A program made the position numbers and the translations under genes. The notes below the pieces were generated by a model. It saw nothing but the letters and a program-made list of their open reading frames with translations, was not told where the DNA came from and made no database searches. A stretch of 64,000 nucleotides of DNA. It comes from an uncultured Helicobacteraceae bacterium. GTDB lineage: Bacteria; Campylobacterota; Campylobacteria; Campylobacterales; Helicobacteraceae. Positions 51,541 through 61,311 of the stretch are shown here, one piece after another (the first letter of the stretch is position 1; each line of letters opens with the position of its first letter). The stretch is taken from the NCBI GenBank assembly GCA_910578285.1, contig CAJTQL010000001.1:62001-126000 (forward strand), given 5' to 3'.

Positions 51541-52158
51541 ATGATGACACTCTTGCAATCGCGATTCCTCACATCGGCACAAACCATTCATCAAGCGCCC
51601 CCACCATTGCATAGCGAAATCGCCTTTGTCGGCAGGAGCAATGTCGGCAAAAGCACACTTTTAAATAGCCTGCTTGCAAAAAAGCTTGCAAAAAGCTCAA
51701 GCACGCCGGGCAAAACACAGCTCATCAACTATTTCTATTCGCTATGGCGCTACAATGATTCACAAATCACGCTTTATTTTGTCGATTTGCCCGGCTTTGG
51801 CTATGCAAAAGTCAGCAAAGAGACCAAGAAACATTGGGAGCACAACCTGCTTGAGTTTCTACAAAAACGCAACAACATCAAACTTTTTTTGCAGCTCATT
51901 GACGCGCGCCACCCCGATTTGCCCATTGATTCCAAAGCGCTCGCCTTCCTCAAAGCACACACCAACAATGACCAGCAACTGCTGCAAATTTTCACAAAAT
52001 GTGATAAACTTAGCAAGAATGAATTGAAGAGATTGCAGGCTCGTTATCGCGGTTGCCTTTTTACGCACTCGCCTATGGAAAATGCAATGCGTGATTCTAT
52101 CTTGCAAACTTTCTTTGACGCACTTGCCTTGAAGGGATATGATGAATCCACACACTAG
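51541..52158 (+). CDS. engB: Ribosome assembly GTPase EngB
   Basis: GTPase (YihA/YsxC) needed for 50S subunit assembly. About 205 residues. G1 GRSNVGKSTLLNSL near residue 30, G3 DLPGFGYAK near 83, G4 TKCDKL near 160. The frame is open further upstream inside lptA; MMTLLQSR (ATG 51541 or 51544) is the family start. Overlaps the next gene by 20 bases. Confidence 0.94.
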   Translation: MMTLLQSRFLTSAQTIHQAPPPLHSEIAFVGRSNVGKSTLLNSLLAKKLAKSSSTPGKTQLINYFYSLWRYNDSQITLYFVDLPGFGYAKVSKETKKHWEHNLLEFLQKRNNIKLFLQLIDARHPDLPIDSKALAFLKAHTNNDQQLLQIFTKCDKLSKNELKRLQARYRGCLFTHSPMENAMRDSILQTFFDALALKGYDESTH

Positions 52159-52609
52159 TCGCAATAACACAAAAATCTTCACATTGATTGCCGTGAGTGT
52201 CCTTGCCATTTTGCTCTATTCCTCATTGTCCGATATGTTCCCCATGATTCTATTGCCCCTACTTAGTGTGTGTTTCGTTTTGTTTTGTCGCTTCATAGAC
52301 AATAAGCAGCTCGTGTTGCTCATGTTGCTTGTTATCTATCTTTTGTTTTTTGAAGCGGGCAAAAATTATCCATTCCTAAGCACCATCATCTTTTTCTCGC
52401 TCGTGTATTATTTTCTCATGCCTTATATCCAATACCTCGTACGCTCACCTAAAATCTTGATTCCATTCTACACTTTTGGAATCTATTATGGCTATGGTGT
52501 ATTTTGTATTCTGATTGGCTCGATTGTCGGGCTTGAGACACCCCATATTCCGCTACTCTTTTTGCTCTTTGCCACCATCGAATCTCTCATCTTGGTTTTC
52601 TTGATATGA
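52139..52609 (+). CDS. Conserved membrane protein
   Basis: A 156-residue protein with four or five hydrophobic helices and no known motif. It lies between engB and pbp2, the same place as an unnamed conserved gene in H. pylori, so it is likely linked to the envelope operon. It overlaps engB by 20 and pbp2 by 4 bases. Small size and position could suggest an MreD-like role beside PBP2, but this is a guess. Confidence 0.6.
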   Translation: MMNPHTSRNNTKIFTLIAVSVLAILLYSSLSDMFPMILLPLLSVCFVLFCRFIDNKQLVLLMLLVIYLLFFEAGKNYPFLSTIIFFSLVYYFLMPYIQYLVRSPKILIPFYTFGIYYGYGVFCILIGSIVGLETPHIPLLFLLFATIESLILVFLI

Positions 52610-54405
52610 ATAAAGAAACAAAAATATTCATTGCCGTGTTGTTTATCATATGGATTGGGCTTGGTGTGCGTATCTATTCTATCGCTATTCAATCGCGCGA
52701 TTTTTATACCACGCTCGCCTACACCAACACTTTCAAAGAACGCGTGATTGTCCCTTCGCGCGGACGAATTTTTGACCGCAACAACAAGCCGCTCGCTGTG
52801 AGCGACACGGGCTTTCTCTTTGCGATTGCGCCCCATCTCAACCTCAACCGACCCGAGATTCAACAAAAAATCGCTCTGCTCATCTCCTTTTTGCCGCTCA
52901 ATATGGAGCAGATTCAAAAAATCTATCAATCCAAAGATTCTGCCTATAACCATGATTTTATCCCCATCGATTTTATCTCATATGATATGGCACATCAACT
53001 CTTCCCTTATGTTGCACAATATCAAGATATTTTCGAGCTCATTCCCATAGGACGCAGACGCTATCCCAACAAAACCACTGCATCACATCTGATTGGATAT
53101 ATCGGCAAGGCAAATATGAAAGATATTCAGGATAATCCGATTTCAAAATACACAGGCGTGATTGGCAAAGAAGGCTTGGAACGTTATTACAACGACTTTT
53201 TGCAAGGCGAACTTGGCAAACAGCGCGTGAAAGTAACAGCTCTGAATGAAGAAGTCGCAGTTCTTGAAGAAACACAAATCGAATACAACAACAATCTCTA
53301 CTTGAGCATTGACTTGGATTTGCAAAAAAGCATGGACACAGCATTTGCGGGGCAAAATGGCGCTGCAGTGGTGCTCGATATTCACAATGGCGAGATTCTT
53401 GCTGCAGGCAGCTATCCCGAATATGACATCAACGAGTTCCCAACCGGAATCTCAACCGAGAAATGGGAAGCATTGCTCAACAACCCCTACAAACCACTCT
53501 ATAATAAGCTTATCTATGGCGCATACCCACCGGGCAGCGTGATTAAGATGGGTGTTGGGCTCTCGTTTTTGCAACATGGAATCATCGATGAGAACACAAT
53601 CATTCCAACGCCTGAATTCATCGAGATTGGCAATCGTAAATTTCGAGATTGGCGCAAAGGCGGACATGGCAGTGCAAACTTTATGTATTCCATCAAACGC
53701 AGTGTCGATGTGTATTATTACAAACTCTCCTTGCAAGTAGGCATTGAAAAAATCGCAAAGACTCTTAGCAGCTTTGGAATCGGGCAAAAGACTGGCATTG
53801 ATTTGCCTGCCGAAATGGCTGGAATCTTGCCCACGCCCGAATGGAAAAGACGGCGACACAAACAAAGCTGGCAAATGGGCGATACGCTCAATACCTCGAT
53901 TGGACAAGGCTACATGCTCACCACGCCCATGCAGATTGCCCGCTATACCGCAGCGCTCGCGAGCGGCAAACTCGTTACGCCCCATTTAGTCATGCGCAAA
54001 GGCAATGAAACGCTTGAGTTTGGCGCAACAGAAACACTCAACATTCATCCGAGTAAGCTCAAGGCAGCGCAAATTGGAATGTTCCAAGTCTGCAACGAGG
54101 CAGGCGGGACAGGATTTATGCGAGCGCTCAAATCCAAAGTTACGCTTGCATGCAAGACAGGAACGGCGCAAGTAACAGGCATTTCACAAGCAGACAAAGC
54201 GCGGATTGCCGAAGAAGACATGGACTATTTCCACCGCTCGCATGCGTGGTTTACAGCGTTTGTTCCCTACGAAAAGCCCAAATATGCCATCACAGTGCTT
54301 ATCGAACATGGCATGCATGGAGCAAGCGCGGGCGATACCACTGTTCTTTTGGCAAATGCCCTATTTGATTTGGGCTATATCGAACCACAATACCGCAAAA
54401 AATAA
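52606..54405 (+). CDS. mrdA: Penicillin-binding protein 2
   Basis: Transpeptidase for side-wall peptidoglycan growth, with RodA. 599 residues. One N-terminal membrane anchor, pedestal with RGRIFDRNNKPLA near residue 50, catalytic Ser in PPGSVIKMG (SxxK) near 312, SVD near 366 and KTGTAQV near 516. ATGA overlap with the preceding gene. pseB follows 10 bases after its stop. Confidence 0.94.
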   Translation: MNKETKIFIAVLFIIWIGLGVRIYSIAIQSRDFYTTLAYTNTFKERVIVPSRGRIFDRNNKPLAVSDTGFLFAIAPHLNLNRPEIQQKIALLISFLPLNMEQIQKIYQSKDSAYNHDFIPIDFISYDMAHQLFPYVAQYQDIFELIPIGRRRYPNKTTASHLIGYIGKANMKDIQDNPISKYTGVIGKEGLERYYNDFLQGELGKQRVKVTALNEEVAVLEETQIEYNNNLYLSIDLDLQKSMDTAFAGQNGAAVVLDIHNGEILAAGSYPEYDINEFPTGISTEKWEALLNNPYKPLYNKLIYGAYPPGSVIKMGVGLSFLQHGIIDENTIIPTPEFIEIGNRKFRDWRKGGHGSANFMYSIKRSVDVYYYKLSLQVGIEKIAKTLSSFGIGQKTGIDLPAEMAGILPTPEWKRRRHKQSWQMGDTLNTSIGQGYMLTTPMQIARYTAALASGKLVTPHLVMRKGNETLEFGATETLNIHPSKLKAAQIGMFQVCNEAGGTGFMRALKSKVTLACKTGTAQVTGISQADKARIAEEDMDYFHRSHAWFTAFVPYEKPKYAITVLIEHGMHGASAGDTTVLLANALFDLGYIEPQYRKK

Positions 54406-54415
54406 AGGAGAAAAA

Positions 54416-55408
54416 ATGCTCAACAACAAAATAATCCTCGTTACAGGCGGCACTGGGAGCTTTGGCAAAAGTTTCATTCGCCATCTGCTCGCCACATCTT
54501 CACCCAAAAAAGTCATCGTTTTCTCGCGCGATGAGCTCAAGCAATACGAAATGGCACAGAATTTCACAGATTCACGTATGCGCTTTTTTATCGGCGATGT
54601 GCGCGACAAAGAACGACTGAAACAAGCGTTAAGCGGAGTCGACATCTGCATTCACGCCGCAGCGCTCAAGCATGTCCCGATTGCTGAATACAACCCCACA
54701 GAATGTATCAAAACCAATATTCATGGTGCGCAAAATGTCATTGACGCATGCCTTGCTAATGGCGTGAGCAAGGTGATTGCACTTTCAACCGACAAAGCCG
54801 CAAATCCAATCAATCTCTATGGCGCAACCAAGCTTGCGAGCGACAAGCTATTCATCGCCGCAAACAATATGAAAGGCAACCGCCACACGCAATTCAGTGT
54901 TGTGCGCTATGGCAATGTCGTGGGCAGTCGTGGCAGCGTTGTGCCATTTTTTAAGAGCCTGCTTAAGAATGGCGCAAAAGAGATTCCAATCACAGACGAA
55001 CGCATGACACGTTTTTGGATAACGCTTGATAGCGGCGTGCAATTCGTCTTCGACAACCTCAAGCGTATGCATGGTGGCGAGATTTTTATTCCTAAGATTC
55101 CTTCCATGAAAATCACAGACCTTGCAGACGCACTCGCCCCAAACTTGCCACGCAAGATTATTGGAATCCGCCCGGGCGAAAAGCTGCATGAAGTGATGGT
55201 GCCCAAAGACGATTCGCATTTGAGTATTGAATTTGAAAGCTTCTTTATCATCAAGCCCACAATTTTGTTCCAAACCCCTATCGACTACACCACAACAGCC
55301 GATGGACAGAGAGGCAAACCTGTGGAAATCGGCTTTGAATACAACTCACAAACCAACACACAATGGCTCACAAAAGAGCAGATTATTACAATGAGTGAGC
55401 CCTTTTAA
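54416..55408 (+). CDS. pseB: UDP-GlcNAc-inverting 4,6-dehydratase
   Basis: First step of pseudaminic acid synthesis, needed to glycosylate flagellin in this group. 330 residues. NAD motif LVTGGTGSFGKSF near residue 9, SDR-type catalysis with STDKAANPINLYGATK near 128 (Asp-Lys and the Tyr-x3-Lys), and SGVQFVF. AAAGGAG precedes ATG 54416; the longer open frame lies inside pbp2. TAATG junction with coaBC. Supports the flagellin locus functionally. Confidence 0.94.
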   Translation: MLNNKIILVTGGTGSFGKSFIRHLLATSSPKKVIVFSRDELKQYEMAQNFTDSRMRFFIGDVRDKERLKQALSGVDICIHAAALKHVPIAEYNPTECIKTNIHGAQNVIDACLANGVSKVIALSTDKAANPINLYGATKLASDKLFIAANNMKGNRHTQFSVVRYGNVVGSRGSVVPFFKSLLKNGAKEIPITDERMTRFWITLDSGVQFVFDNLKRMHGGEIFIPKIPSMKITDLADALAPNLPRKIIGIRPGEKLHEVMVPKDDSHLSIEFESFFIIKPTILFQTPIDYTTTADGQRGKPVEIGFEYNSQTNTQWLTKEQIITMSEPF

Positions 55409-56640
55409 TGCAGATTCTCAAAGGACGCAAAATCGCACTCTGTGTTTGCGCTAGCATTAGTGCATATAAGGCGCTTGAAATCGTTAGCTTGCTTGGCAAG
55501 CTCGGAGCGTGCGTGCGTGTAGTGATGAGCGCAGAATCCAAAAAATTTCTCTCGCCACTCTTGTTCGAAGCCCTAAGCCATGAATGTGTGCTGCATGAGG
55601 ATACGCAAGATTGGACGCATAATGGTCTCAATCCTATCGCACTCGCCCGTTGGGCGGAGGTTTTGTTGGTTGCACCCGCAACCGCTAACAGCTTCAACAA
55701 AATCGCAAATGGTATTGCTGATTCAACACTTTTGCACACTGTGCTTGCATTTTCAGGCAAGATTCTCATCGCCCCTGCAGCAAATACTGCAATGCTCGAA
55801 TCGCCTATGACAAAGCAATCCATCGAAAAATTGCATACGCTTGGAATCGAGATAATCCCCACTCAAGAAAAGATTCTCGCATGTGGTGAGCTTGGCAATG
55901 GCGCGCTTGCCGATGTCCAAGAAATCGTTTGGCGCACGGCACGTGCGCTTCTGCTCGATGATTTCTGGCACAAGCGTCCCGTATGCGTCAGCGGCGGTGG
56001 TAGTGTCGAAAAAATTGATGACGTGCGCTATTTGAGCAACTTTAGCAGCGGCAAAATGGCACAAAATCTCGCGATTGCGCTCTATCTCAAGGGCGCAAAT
56101 GTGTGTTTGGTGCATTCGACTCTCGCACCCTTTGCCATTGCGGCGCTCAACGTTTTGCCGCAAGGATTGCAACATCAATGTGTGCAAAGCGCAGATGAGT
56201 TTTTGCAAAGCCTGCAACAATGGATTGATTCCCAAACAACAATGCCAAAGCCCTATCTCTTTATGGCAGCGGCAATCAGTGACTATCGCCCCAAAAATGT
56301 GGCAAGCGGCAAATGCAAAAAAACAGAGATAGGACAAACATGGAATCTACAATGTGTGCAAACTCCCGATATTCTCGCCACTCTCCGCAAAGAGGGCATT
56401 TGCACGATTGGATTCAAGCTCGAAAACATACAAAACGCACTCGAGAACGCGCGCAATGCGCTAACACAAAAGAATCTGGACGCTATCTGCCTCAACATGC
56501 TTCAAAATGCACCATTTGGTAGCGAAGAAAACAGCATTACATTCATCACAACAAATGAATGCACGCATTTTGAGCCTAGCCACAAGCTTTTGCAAAGCTT
56601 TCTTGTTCTTGATTCTGCAAAGCGACTGCATGATGGCTAA
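55408..56640 (+). CDS. coaBC: Bifunctional CoaBC (Dfp)
   Basis: Joins cysteine to 4'-phosphopantothenate and decarboxylates it in coenzyme A synthesis. 410 residues. N-terminal flavodoxin-like CoaC half with APAANTAMLESPM near residue 130 and catalytic Cys in ACGELGNGALAD near 155; C-terminal CoaB half with VSGGGSVEKIDDVRYLSNFSSGKM near 195 (in parts) and MAAAISDYRP near 290. The end overlaps the next gene by 8 bases. Confidence 0.94.
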   Translation: MQILKGRKIALCVCASISAYKALEIVSLLGKLGACVRVVMSAESKKFLSPLLFEALSHECVLHEDTQDWTHNGLNPIALARWAEVLLVAPATANSFNKIANGIADSTLLHTVLAFSGKILIAPAANTAMLESPMTKQSIEKLHTLGIEIIPTQEKILACGELGNGALADVQEIVWRTARALLLDDFWHKRPVCVSGGGSVEKIDDVRYLSNFSSGKMAQNLAIALYLKGANVCLVHSTLAPFAIAALNVLPQGLQHQCVQSADEFLQSLQQWIDSQTTMPKPYLFMAAAISDYRPKNVASGKCKKTEIGQTWNLQCVQTPDILATLRKEGICTIGFKLENIQNALENARNALTQKNLDAICLNMLQNAPFGSEENSITFITTNECTHFEPSHKLLQSFLVLDSAKRLHDG

Positions 56641-57412
56641 TGTCAGTAACATCTCCCAAAGTGCCGATATTGCGCCTAAAACAAACACGTCCACGACACA
56701 AACAGCGCGCTTTAACGCGACATTGCCGATTGCTATCGAGGTGCTCGAAAAACTCTCGCCAACGCGCTACAAGCTTAGGCTTGGCAACACGACCATCACA
56801 ACCCAAAGCCTTAAAGAATTGCTTGTTGGTGGCAAATATTGGGCACAAATGGGCAACGGACGCAATGGAACGATTACGCTCTCGCAGCTCATCGCGCAGC
56901 CCAAGATTCTCTCACAACTTGCCAACGCGCCGCTACGACTTAATGAAGAGAATCTCAAAGAAATTTTGAGCCCCAAAAATGGCAATCCGTGGGACAATTT
57001 TAAAAATCAGCTCATCGAACGTGCGAGTCTGGCGGAATCGCGTGGAGAGTTTAATTTTTATATGCAAATGCTGCTTTCATTGCACAATCGCGTGCTGACT
57101 CTGCCGCTTGCTATCGAGCAGCGCGAGGGCGTGCTGCAAATGCGCAAAAAACGTAAAAAAACAGGGCTCTATGAGCTCGAATTCTATGCCGTTTTTGGAC
57201 AGATTGGTGCTTTACGTGGGCGGCTTGTGAGCGATGGCGAAGCTGTCGATTTATACATCACGGCACAATATGAGCGCAGCGCCGAGCTGTTGCGCTCCAC
57301 ACAAAATCTACTGAAAGGTATTGCCTATTTTTCAGTTGATGTCAATCATGACATCGCTCCACTCTATGAGCTCAAAGACGCGCATAGCAGTCTGCTCGAC
57401 GTCAAAGGTTAG
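56633..57412 (+). CDS. Unknown protein with FliK-C-like end
   Basis: A 259-residue soluble protein I do not recognise with confidence. The last 80 residues (from MRKKRKKTGLYELEFYAVF) have the spacing of the flagellar hook-length control C-terminal domain: a beta-rich core, GQIGALRGRLVSDGEAVDLYI and an L..S...L..G region. The start MANVSNISQS is low-complexity Ser/Thr/Asn, also like FliK. ATG 56633 overlaps coaBC by 8 bases; the longer open frame lies in coaBC. Located beside pseB and uppS. A flagellar role is an inference. Confidence 0.45.
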   Translation: MANVSNISQSADIAPKTNTSTTQTARFNATLPIAIEVLEKLSPTRYKLRLGNTTITTQSLKELLVGGKYWAQMGNGRNGTITLSQLIAQPKILSQLANAPLRLNEENLKEILSPKNGNPWDNFKNQLIERASLAESRGEFNFYMQMLLSLHNRVLTLPLAIEQREGVLQMRKKRKKTGLYELEFYAVFGQIGALRGRLVSDGEAVDLYITAQYERSAELLRSTQNLLKGIAYFSVDVNHDIAPLYELKDAHSSLLDVKG

Positions 57413-57414
57413 GT

Positions 57415-58089
57415 ATGCCACAACATCTTGCAATCATCATGGACGGCAATGGGCGTTGGGCACAATCGCGTGGGCTCTCGCGCAAAGATGGGCACAAAAG
57501 AGGCGCAGAAGTTTTGCGCACAATCACGCAATATTGCGCGCAAAATGTTTGCACGCAATTCCTCACTCTCTATGCGTTCTCAACAGAGAATTGGAATCGC
57601 CCCACAATCGAGATTACATTTCTCATGCACTTGCTCGAAGATTATCTCGAAAGCGAAACGCAAACCTACCTGCAAAACAACATTCGCTTCCAAACGATTG
57701 GCGATTTATCCAAATTTTCGCAACGACTCAATGACAAAATCGCGCAGCTCAAGCGAGTAAGCGAAAATGGCACGCGGCTTACGCAGATTCTTGCGCTCAA
57801 TTATGGCAGCCGAGACGAAATCGTGCGCGCTGCAAATAAGCTCGCATGCGCACAGATTCCTGTTACACAAGACAGCTTAAACAATGCGCTTGATACGGCG
57901 CAATTTCCAAATGTGGATATGTTGATTCGCACAGGTGGTGAACAGCGACTCTCAAATTTTTTGCTCTGGCAAAGCCACTATGCCGAGCTTTTTTTTAGCG
58001 ACACATTGTGGCCTGATTTCACAACGTATGAGCTCCAACAACTTCTCAAATCATTTGAGCAGAGGACACGACGATTTGGAGGATTATAA
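57415..58089 (+). CDS. uppS: Undecaprenyl diphosphate synthase
   Basis: Makes the C55 lipid carrier for peptidoglycan and glycans. 224 residues. IIMDGNGRWAQSRG at 6-19, GHKRGAEVLR, TLYAFSTENWNRP near 63, IRTGGEQRLSNFLLWQSHYAEL near 166 (in parts) and DTLWPDF are the cis-prenyltransferase regions I-V. Starts 2 bases after the preceding stop. Confidence 0.96.
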   Translation: MPQHLAIIMDGNGRWAQSRGLSRKDGHKRGAEVLRTITQYCAQNVCTQFLTLYAFSTENWNRPTIEITFLMHLLEDYLESETQTYLQNNIRFQTIGDLSKFSQRLNDKIAQLKRVSENGTRLTQILALNYGSRDEIVRAANKLACAQIPVTQDSLNNALDTAQFPNVDMLIRTGGEQRLSNFLLWQSHYAELFFSDTLWPDFTTYELQQLLKSFEQRTRRFGGL

Positions 58090-58095
58090 GACAAA

Positions 58096-58746
58096 ATGGA
58101 CAAAAAACAATTTCGCACCATTGTGCGCAACATGGCGATTCCAAGCGGGCATAAAATCCTCGACAAAATGATTATACACGCGCTATGGAAGCGATTGCTC
58201 GCGCTCCAGATAGCGCACAACAAGCGTTCGAGCAGCCCCTTTTGTGTGCTACTCTATCTCCCATTACCCAATGAAGTCGATATTTTTCCACTATTCACCC
58301 TTTTGCGTAAGCAGAAAAAAATACATATTTTTGTGCCTTTTATGGTCGGTATCAGTTTAAAAATAGTAAAATATCGATTGCCATTATTCAGAAAAAAATT
58401 TGGGATAAGAGAGCCTTTGGAATCATCTTTTGCCCCAAAAACATTCCATGTTGCTGTGGTGCCTATGCTAGGTGTTGACAATCAACTCAAACGAATCGGC
58501 TATGGAAAAGGCATGTATGACAGATTCTTTGCAACACTACCCCAAAAGCCCCGCATTTTCTTTGTTGCAAGAGAACTCTATTATTCGCGCAAGAAACTTT
58601 GCGATTCGTATGATATTCAAGCAGATGAGGTGCTTACATATAAAATTAACATAAAAAGAGGAAATGATGATAGATTCAATAGAATGGACGCTCTTAAGCT
58701 GCATTGTCTGCGCCCTTGTTGCAGGCATCAGCACATACTTAATTAG
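58096..58746 (+). CDS. 5-formyltetrahydrofolate cyclo-ligase
   Basis: Recycles 5-formyl-THF to methenyl-THF. 216 residues. VLLYLPLPNEVDIFPLF near residue 53 and the ATP motif GYGKGMYDRF near 135 fit the family. The expected end is near residue 190 (ADEVLTYKIN); the last 27 residues are foreign-looking and run 80 bases into rny. A lost stop or late frameshift may have extended it. The gene is visibly more AT-rich than its neighbours. Confidence 0.8.
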   Translation: MDKKQFRTIVRNMAIPSGHKILDKMIIHALWKRLLALQIAHNKRSSSPFCVLLYLPLPNEVDIFPLFTLLRKQKKIHIFVPFMVGISLKIVKYRLPLFRKKFGIREPLESSFAPKTFHVAVVPMLGVDNQLKRIGYGKGMYDRFFATLPQKPRIFFVARELYYSRKKLCDSYDIQADEVLTYKINIKRGNDDRFNRMDALKLHCLRPCCRHQHILN

Positions 58747-60247
58747 CCGCAAACTCCACACGGCAAACTGCAAGCTGCATATCCAAAAAGCCCACACAAA
58801 AGCCAAGGCGATTGAATACGAAGCTGAAGTTTTGCTCAATGAAGCACGCATGCGCGTTAAAGAGCTTGAGCTCAATGCCAAGATGCACTATGACCACGAA
58901 GTTGCACAAATCACTAAGCAATACGAAAGCTATATCTCGCATTTGGAAACACAAGAATCCAAAAACAAGCAACAGCTTGATTCGATGATTGCCGAAATCA
59001 ATATCGAAAAAAGCAATCTGCGCGAGCGCAAACACCATCTCGAGGATCATATTGCGAAATATCAAAAGATTCGTAATGAGTATCAACAAAAGCTTGAAGA
59101 AATCACACAATCTTTATGCCATATTGCTTCGCTTACGCGGGAGCAGGCAAAAGAAATGGCGATTAATCGGGCGATGGAGCTTGCAAGGCAAGACATTGCT
59201 ACGCTCGCAAGGAAGTTTGAGAATCAGGCAAAAGAAGAAGCACGCAAAAAGGCGAACTATATTCTAGCCCAAGCCACAACGCGCTATGCAGGAGAATTTG
59301 CCTCTGAACGCCTGATTAATGTCGTTCCGTTACCCAATGATGAGCTCAAAGGGCGACTGATTGGCAAAGAAGGGCGCAATATTAAATCACTTGAAATGGT
59401 ACTCGGTGTCGATGTCATCATTGATGACACACCCAATGCGATTGTGCTCAGCAGCTTCAATCTCTATCGCCGTGCGATTGCCACGCGTGTGGTCGAGCGA
59501 CTTGTTGAAGATGGCAGGATTCAGCCCGCACGAATCGAGGAAATCTATGAACGTGTGAAACAAGAATATGAAGACAGAGTGCTTGAAGAAGGCGATGATA
59601 TTGTCCTCAAACTCGGGCTCGGCGCAATGCATCACGACATCAAACGGCTGATTGGCAAGCTCAAATATCGCGCGAGCTATGGACAGAATGCGCTTGGGCA
59701 TAGCCTCGAAGTCGCGCATCTTGCTGGACTCATTGCCGCCGAGCTTGGCGGCAATGTCAAGCTCGCTAAACGTGCTGGGCTGCTGCATGACATCGGCAAG
59801 GCGCTCACACATGAATATGAGGGCAGCCACGTCACACTTGGCGAGGAAGTCTGCAAACGTTGCAATGAACACCCAATTGTCCTCAATGCGATTCTTGCTC
59901 ACCACGGGCATGAGGAGATTCGCACGATTGAATGCGCTGCTGTGTGCGCCGCAGACGCTCTTAGCAGCGCGCGTCCTGGTGCGCGGCGCGAAGTGCTTGA
60001 AAGCTTCCTGACACGCGTCAAAGAGATTGAGAATATTGCGCTAAGCAAATGCGGCGTGTTGCAGGCCTATGCGATTAATGCGGGGCGAGAATTGCGCGTG
60101 ATTGTCAATGCAGATGTCCTAAGCGATGATGAAAGCGTAATCCTCTCGCGCGAGATTGCCAAAGAGATTGAAAGCAGCGTACAATATCCGGGCGATGTTA
60201 AGGTGAGCGTGATTCGAGAAATGCGTGCCGTGAGTATGGCACATTGA
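58667..60247 (+). CDS. rny: Ribonuclease Y
   Basis: Membrane-anchored endoribonuclease of RNA turnover. 526 residues: N-terminal helix anchor (residues 8-26), long coiled coil to about residue 200, KH domain with LKGRLIGKEGRNIKSLEMVLG near 225 (in parts), and HD domain with LGHSLEVAHLAG near 342, LLHDIGKALTHE near 370. ATG 58667 is preferred because AGAGGA is too close to ATG 58664. TGATG junction with ribD. Confidence 0.95.
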   Translation: MIDSIEWTLLSCIVCALVAGISTYLISRKLHTANCKLHIQKAHTKAKAIEYEAEVLLNEARMRVKELELNAKMHYDHEVAQITKQYESYISHLETQESKNKQQLDSMIAEINIEKSNLRERKHHLEDHIAKYQKIRNEYQQKLEEITQSLCHIASLTREQAKEMAINRAMELARQDIATLARKFENQAKEEARKKANYILAQATTRYAGEFASERLINVVPLPNDELKGRLIGKEGRNIKSLEMVLGVDVIIDDTPNAIVLSSFNLYRRAIATRVVERLVEDGRIQPARIEEIYERVKQEYEDRVLEEGDDIVLKLGLGAMHHDIKRLIGKLKYRASYGQNALGHSLEVAHLAGLIAAELGGNVKLAKRAGLLHDIGKALTHEYEGSHVTLGEEVCKRCNEHPIVLNAILAHHGHEEIRTIECAAVCAADALSSARPGARREVLESFLTRVKEIENIALSKCGVLQAYAINAGRELRVIVNADVLSDDESVILSREIAKEIESSVQYPGDVKVSVIREMRAVSMAH

Positions 60248-61311
60248 TGAATGCTGCACAACTCGAGCTCGCATTCTCTCTCGCGCTTGATTGCGCATGG
60301 AAATACCAGCTTTGCACACTCCCAAACCCCGCTGTTGGGGCAGCGCTTTTGGGCAAACATGGTGAAATCATCGCACTCGGAGCGCATCAATATGCAGGCG
60401 CACCCCATGCAGAAGTGCTTGCCTTGCAACAAGGCTATGCGATTCTAAGCGGGGATAATGCGATTCTCGCGCTCCAAGAATCGCGAGCAATCCACGACTA
60501 TCTGCGCAAAAATCATCATGGAATCTTTCGTAATTGCACATTACTCGTTACACTCGAACCCTGCAATCACGAAGGCAAAACACCATCATGCGCAGCACTT
60601 CTCATCGAATTGGGGCTACAAGACGTCCTGTTTGCACTGCCAGACCCAACACCCCAAGCAAGCGGAGGAAGCACAGCGCTACTTGCAGCAGGAATCCGAT
60701 GTGCGACATTGCACAACGAAAATCATCTTATGCGCGCCAAACGTCTACTCTATCCTTTTGCAACATTGCAGCAAAAGGGGACTTTTGTATGTTTCAAAAT
60801 CGCGCAACGGCTCGATGGCTCGCTCGAAGGTGGACTGATTAGCTCTCTTGAATCGCGCACGCTCACACACACTTGGCGCGGAGTGTTCGACTTGCTCGTG
60901 ATTTCAGGCAGGACAATTCGCAACGACCGCCCAACGCTTGATACGCGACTCGCACAAACAGGCAACCCACCAGATGTGCTGATACTCACGCGCGATGTAC
61001 ATTCGATTGACCGCTCGATTCCACTATTCCATATTGAACGTAACGTGCATTTTACGAACTCTCCTGGTATTTTTCAATCCCTGCATACACTAGGAAATTA
61101 TAAAAATATTATAATTGAAGGAGGGGCAGAACTCTTTGCGAGCGTGGAGGCGCATATTGATATGATTGCCCTCTTTCTTGCGCCAAATATGGCAGAAAAG
61201 GGGCATGTGCGAATCCAATCAAGCCTCCCATGGAAGCTATGGCAGAGCCAACAAATCCCCTGCACAGCCTCAATGTCAAGCGATATGCTGCTTTGGCTTG
61301 GGCGAGATTAA
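60247..61311 (+). CDS. ribD: Bifunctional riboflavin deaminase/reductase
   Basis: Deaminates and reduces the pyrimidine intermediate in riboflavin synthesis. 354 residues. Deaminase zinc site PHAEVLAL near residue 55 and LEPCNHEGKTPSC near 105; a DHFR-like reductase half from about 180. The reductase loop IIEGGAELFASV near 295 is intact. Pairs with ribE (46 kb). ATG overlaps the rny stop; it ends 4 bases into convergent rplS. Confidence 0.92.
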   Translation: MNAAQLELAFSLALDCAWKYQLCTLPNPAVGAALLGKHGEIIALGAHQYAGAPHAEVLALQQGYAILSGDNAILALQESRAIHDYLRKNHHGIFRNCTLLVTLEPCNHEGKTPSCAALLIELGLQDVLFALPDPTPQASGGSTALLAAGIRCATLHNENHLMRAKRLLYPFATLQQKGTFVCFKIAQRLDGSLEGGLISSLESRTLTHTWRGVFDLLVISGRTIRNDRPTLDTRLAQTGNPPDVLILTRDVHSIDRSIPLFHIERNVHFTNSPGIFQSLHTLGNYKNIIIEGGAELFASVEAHIDMIALFLAPNMAEKGHVRIQSSLPWKLWQSQQIPCTASMSSDMLLWLGRD

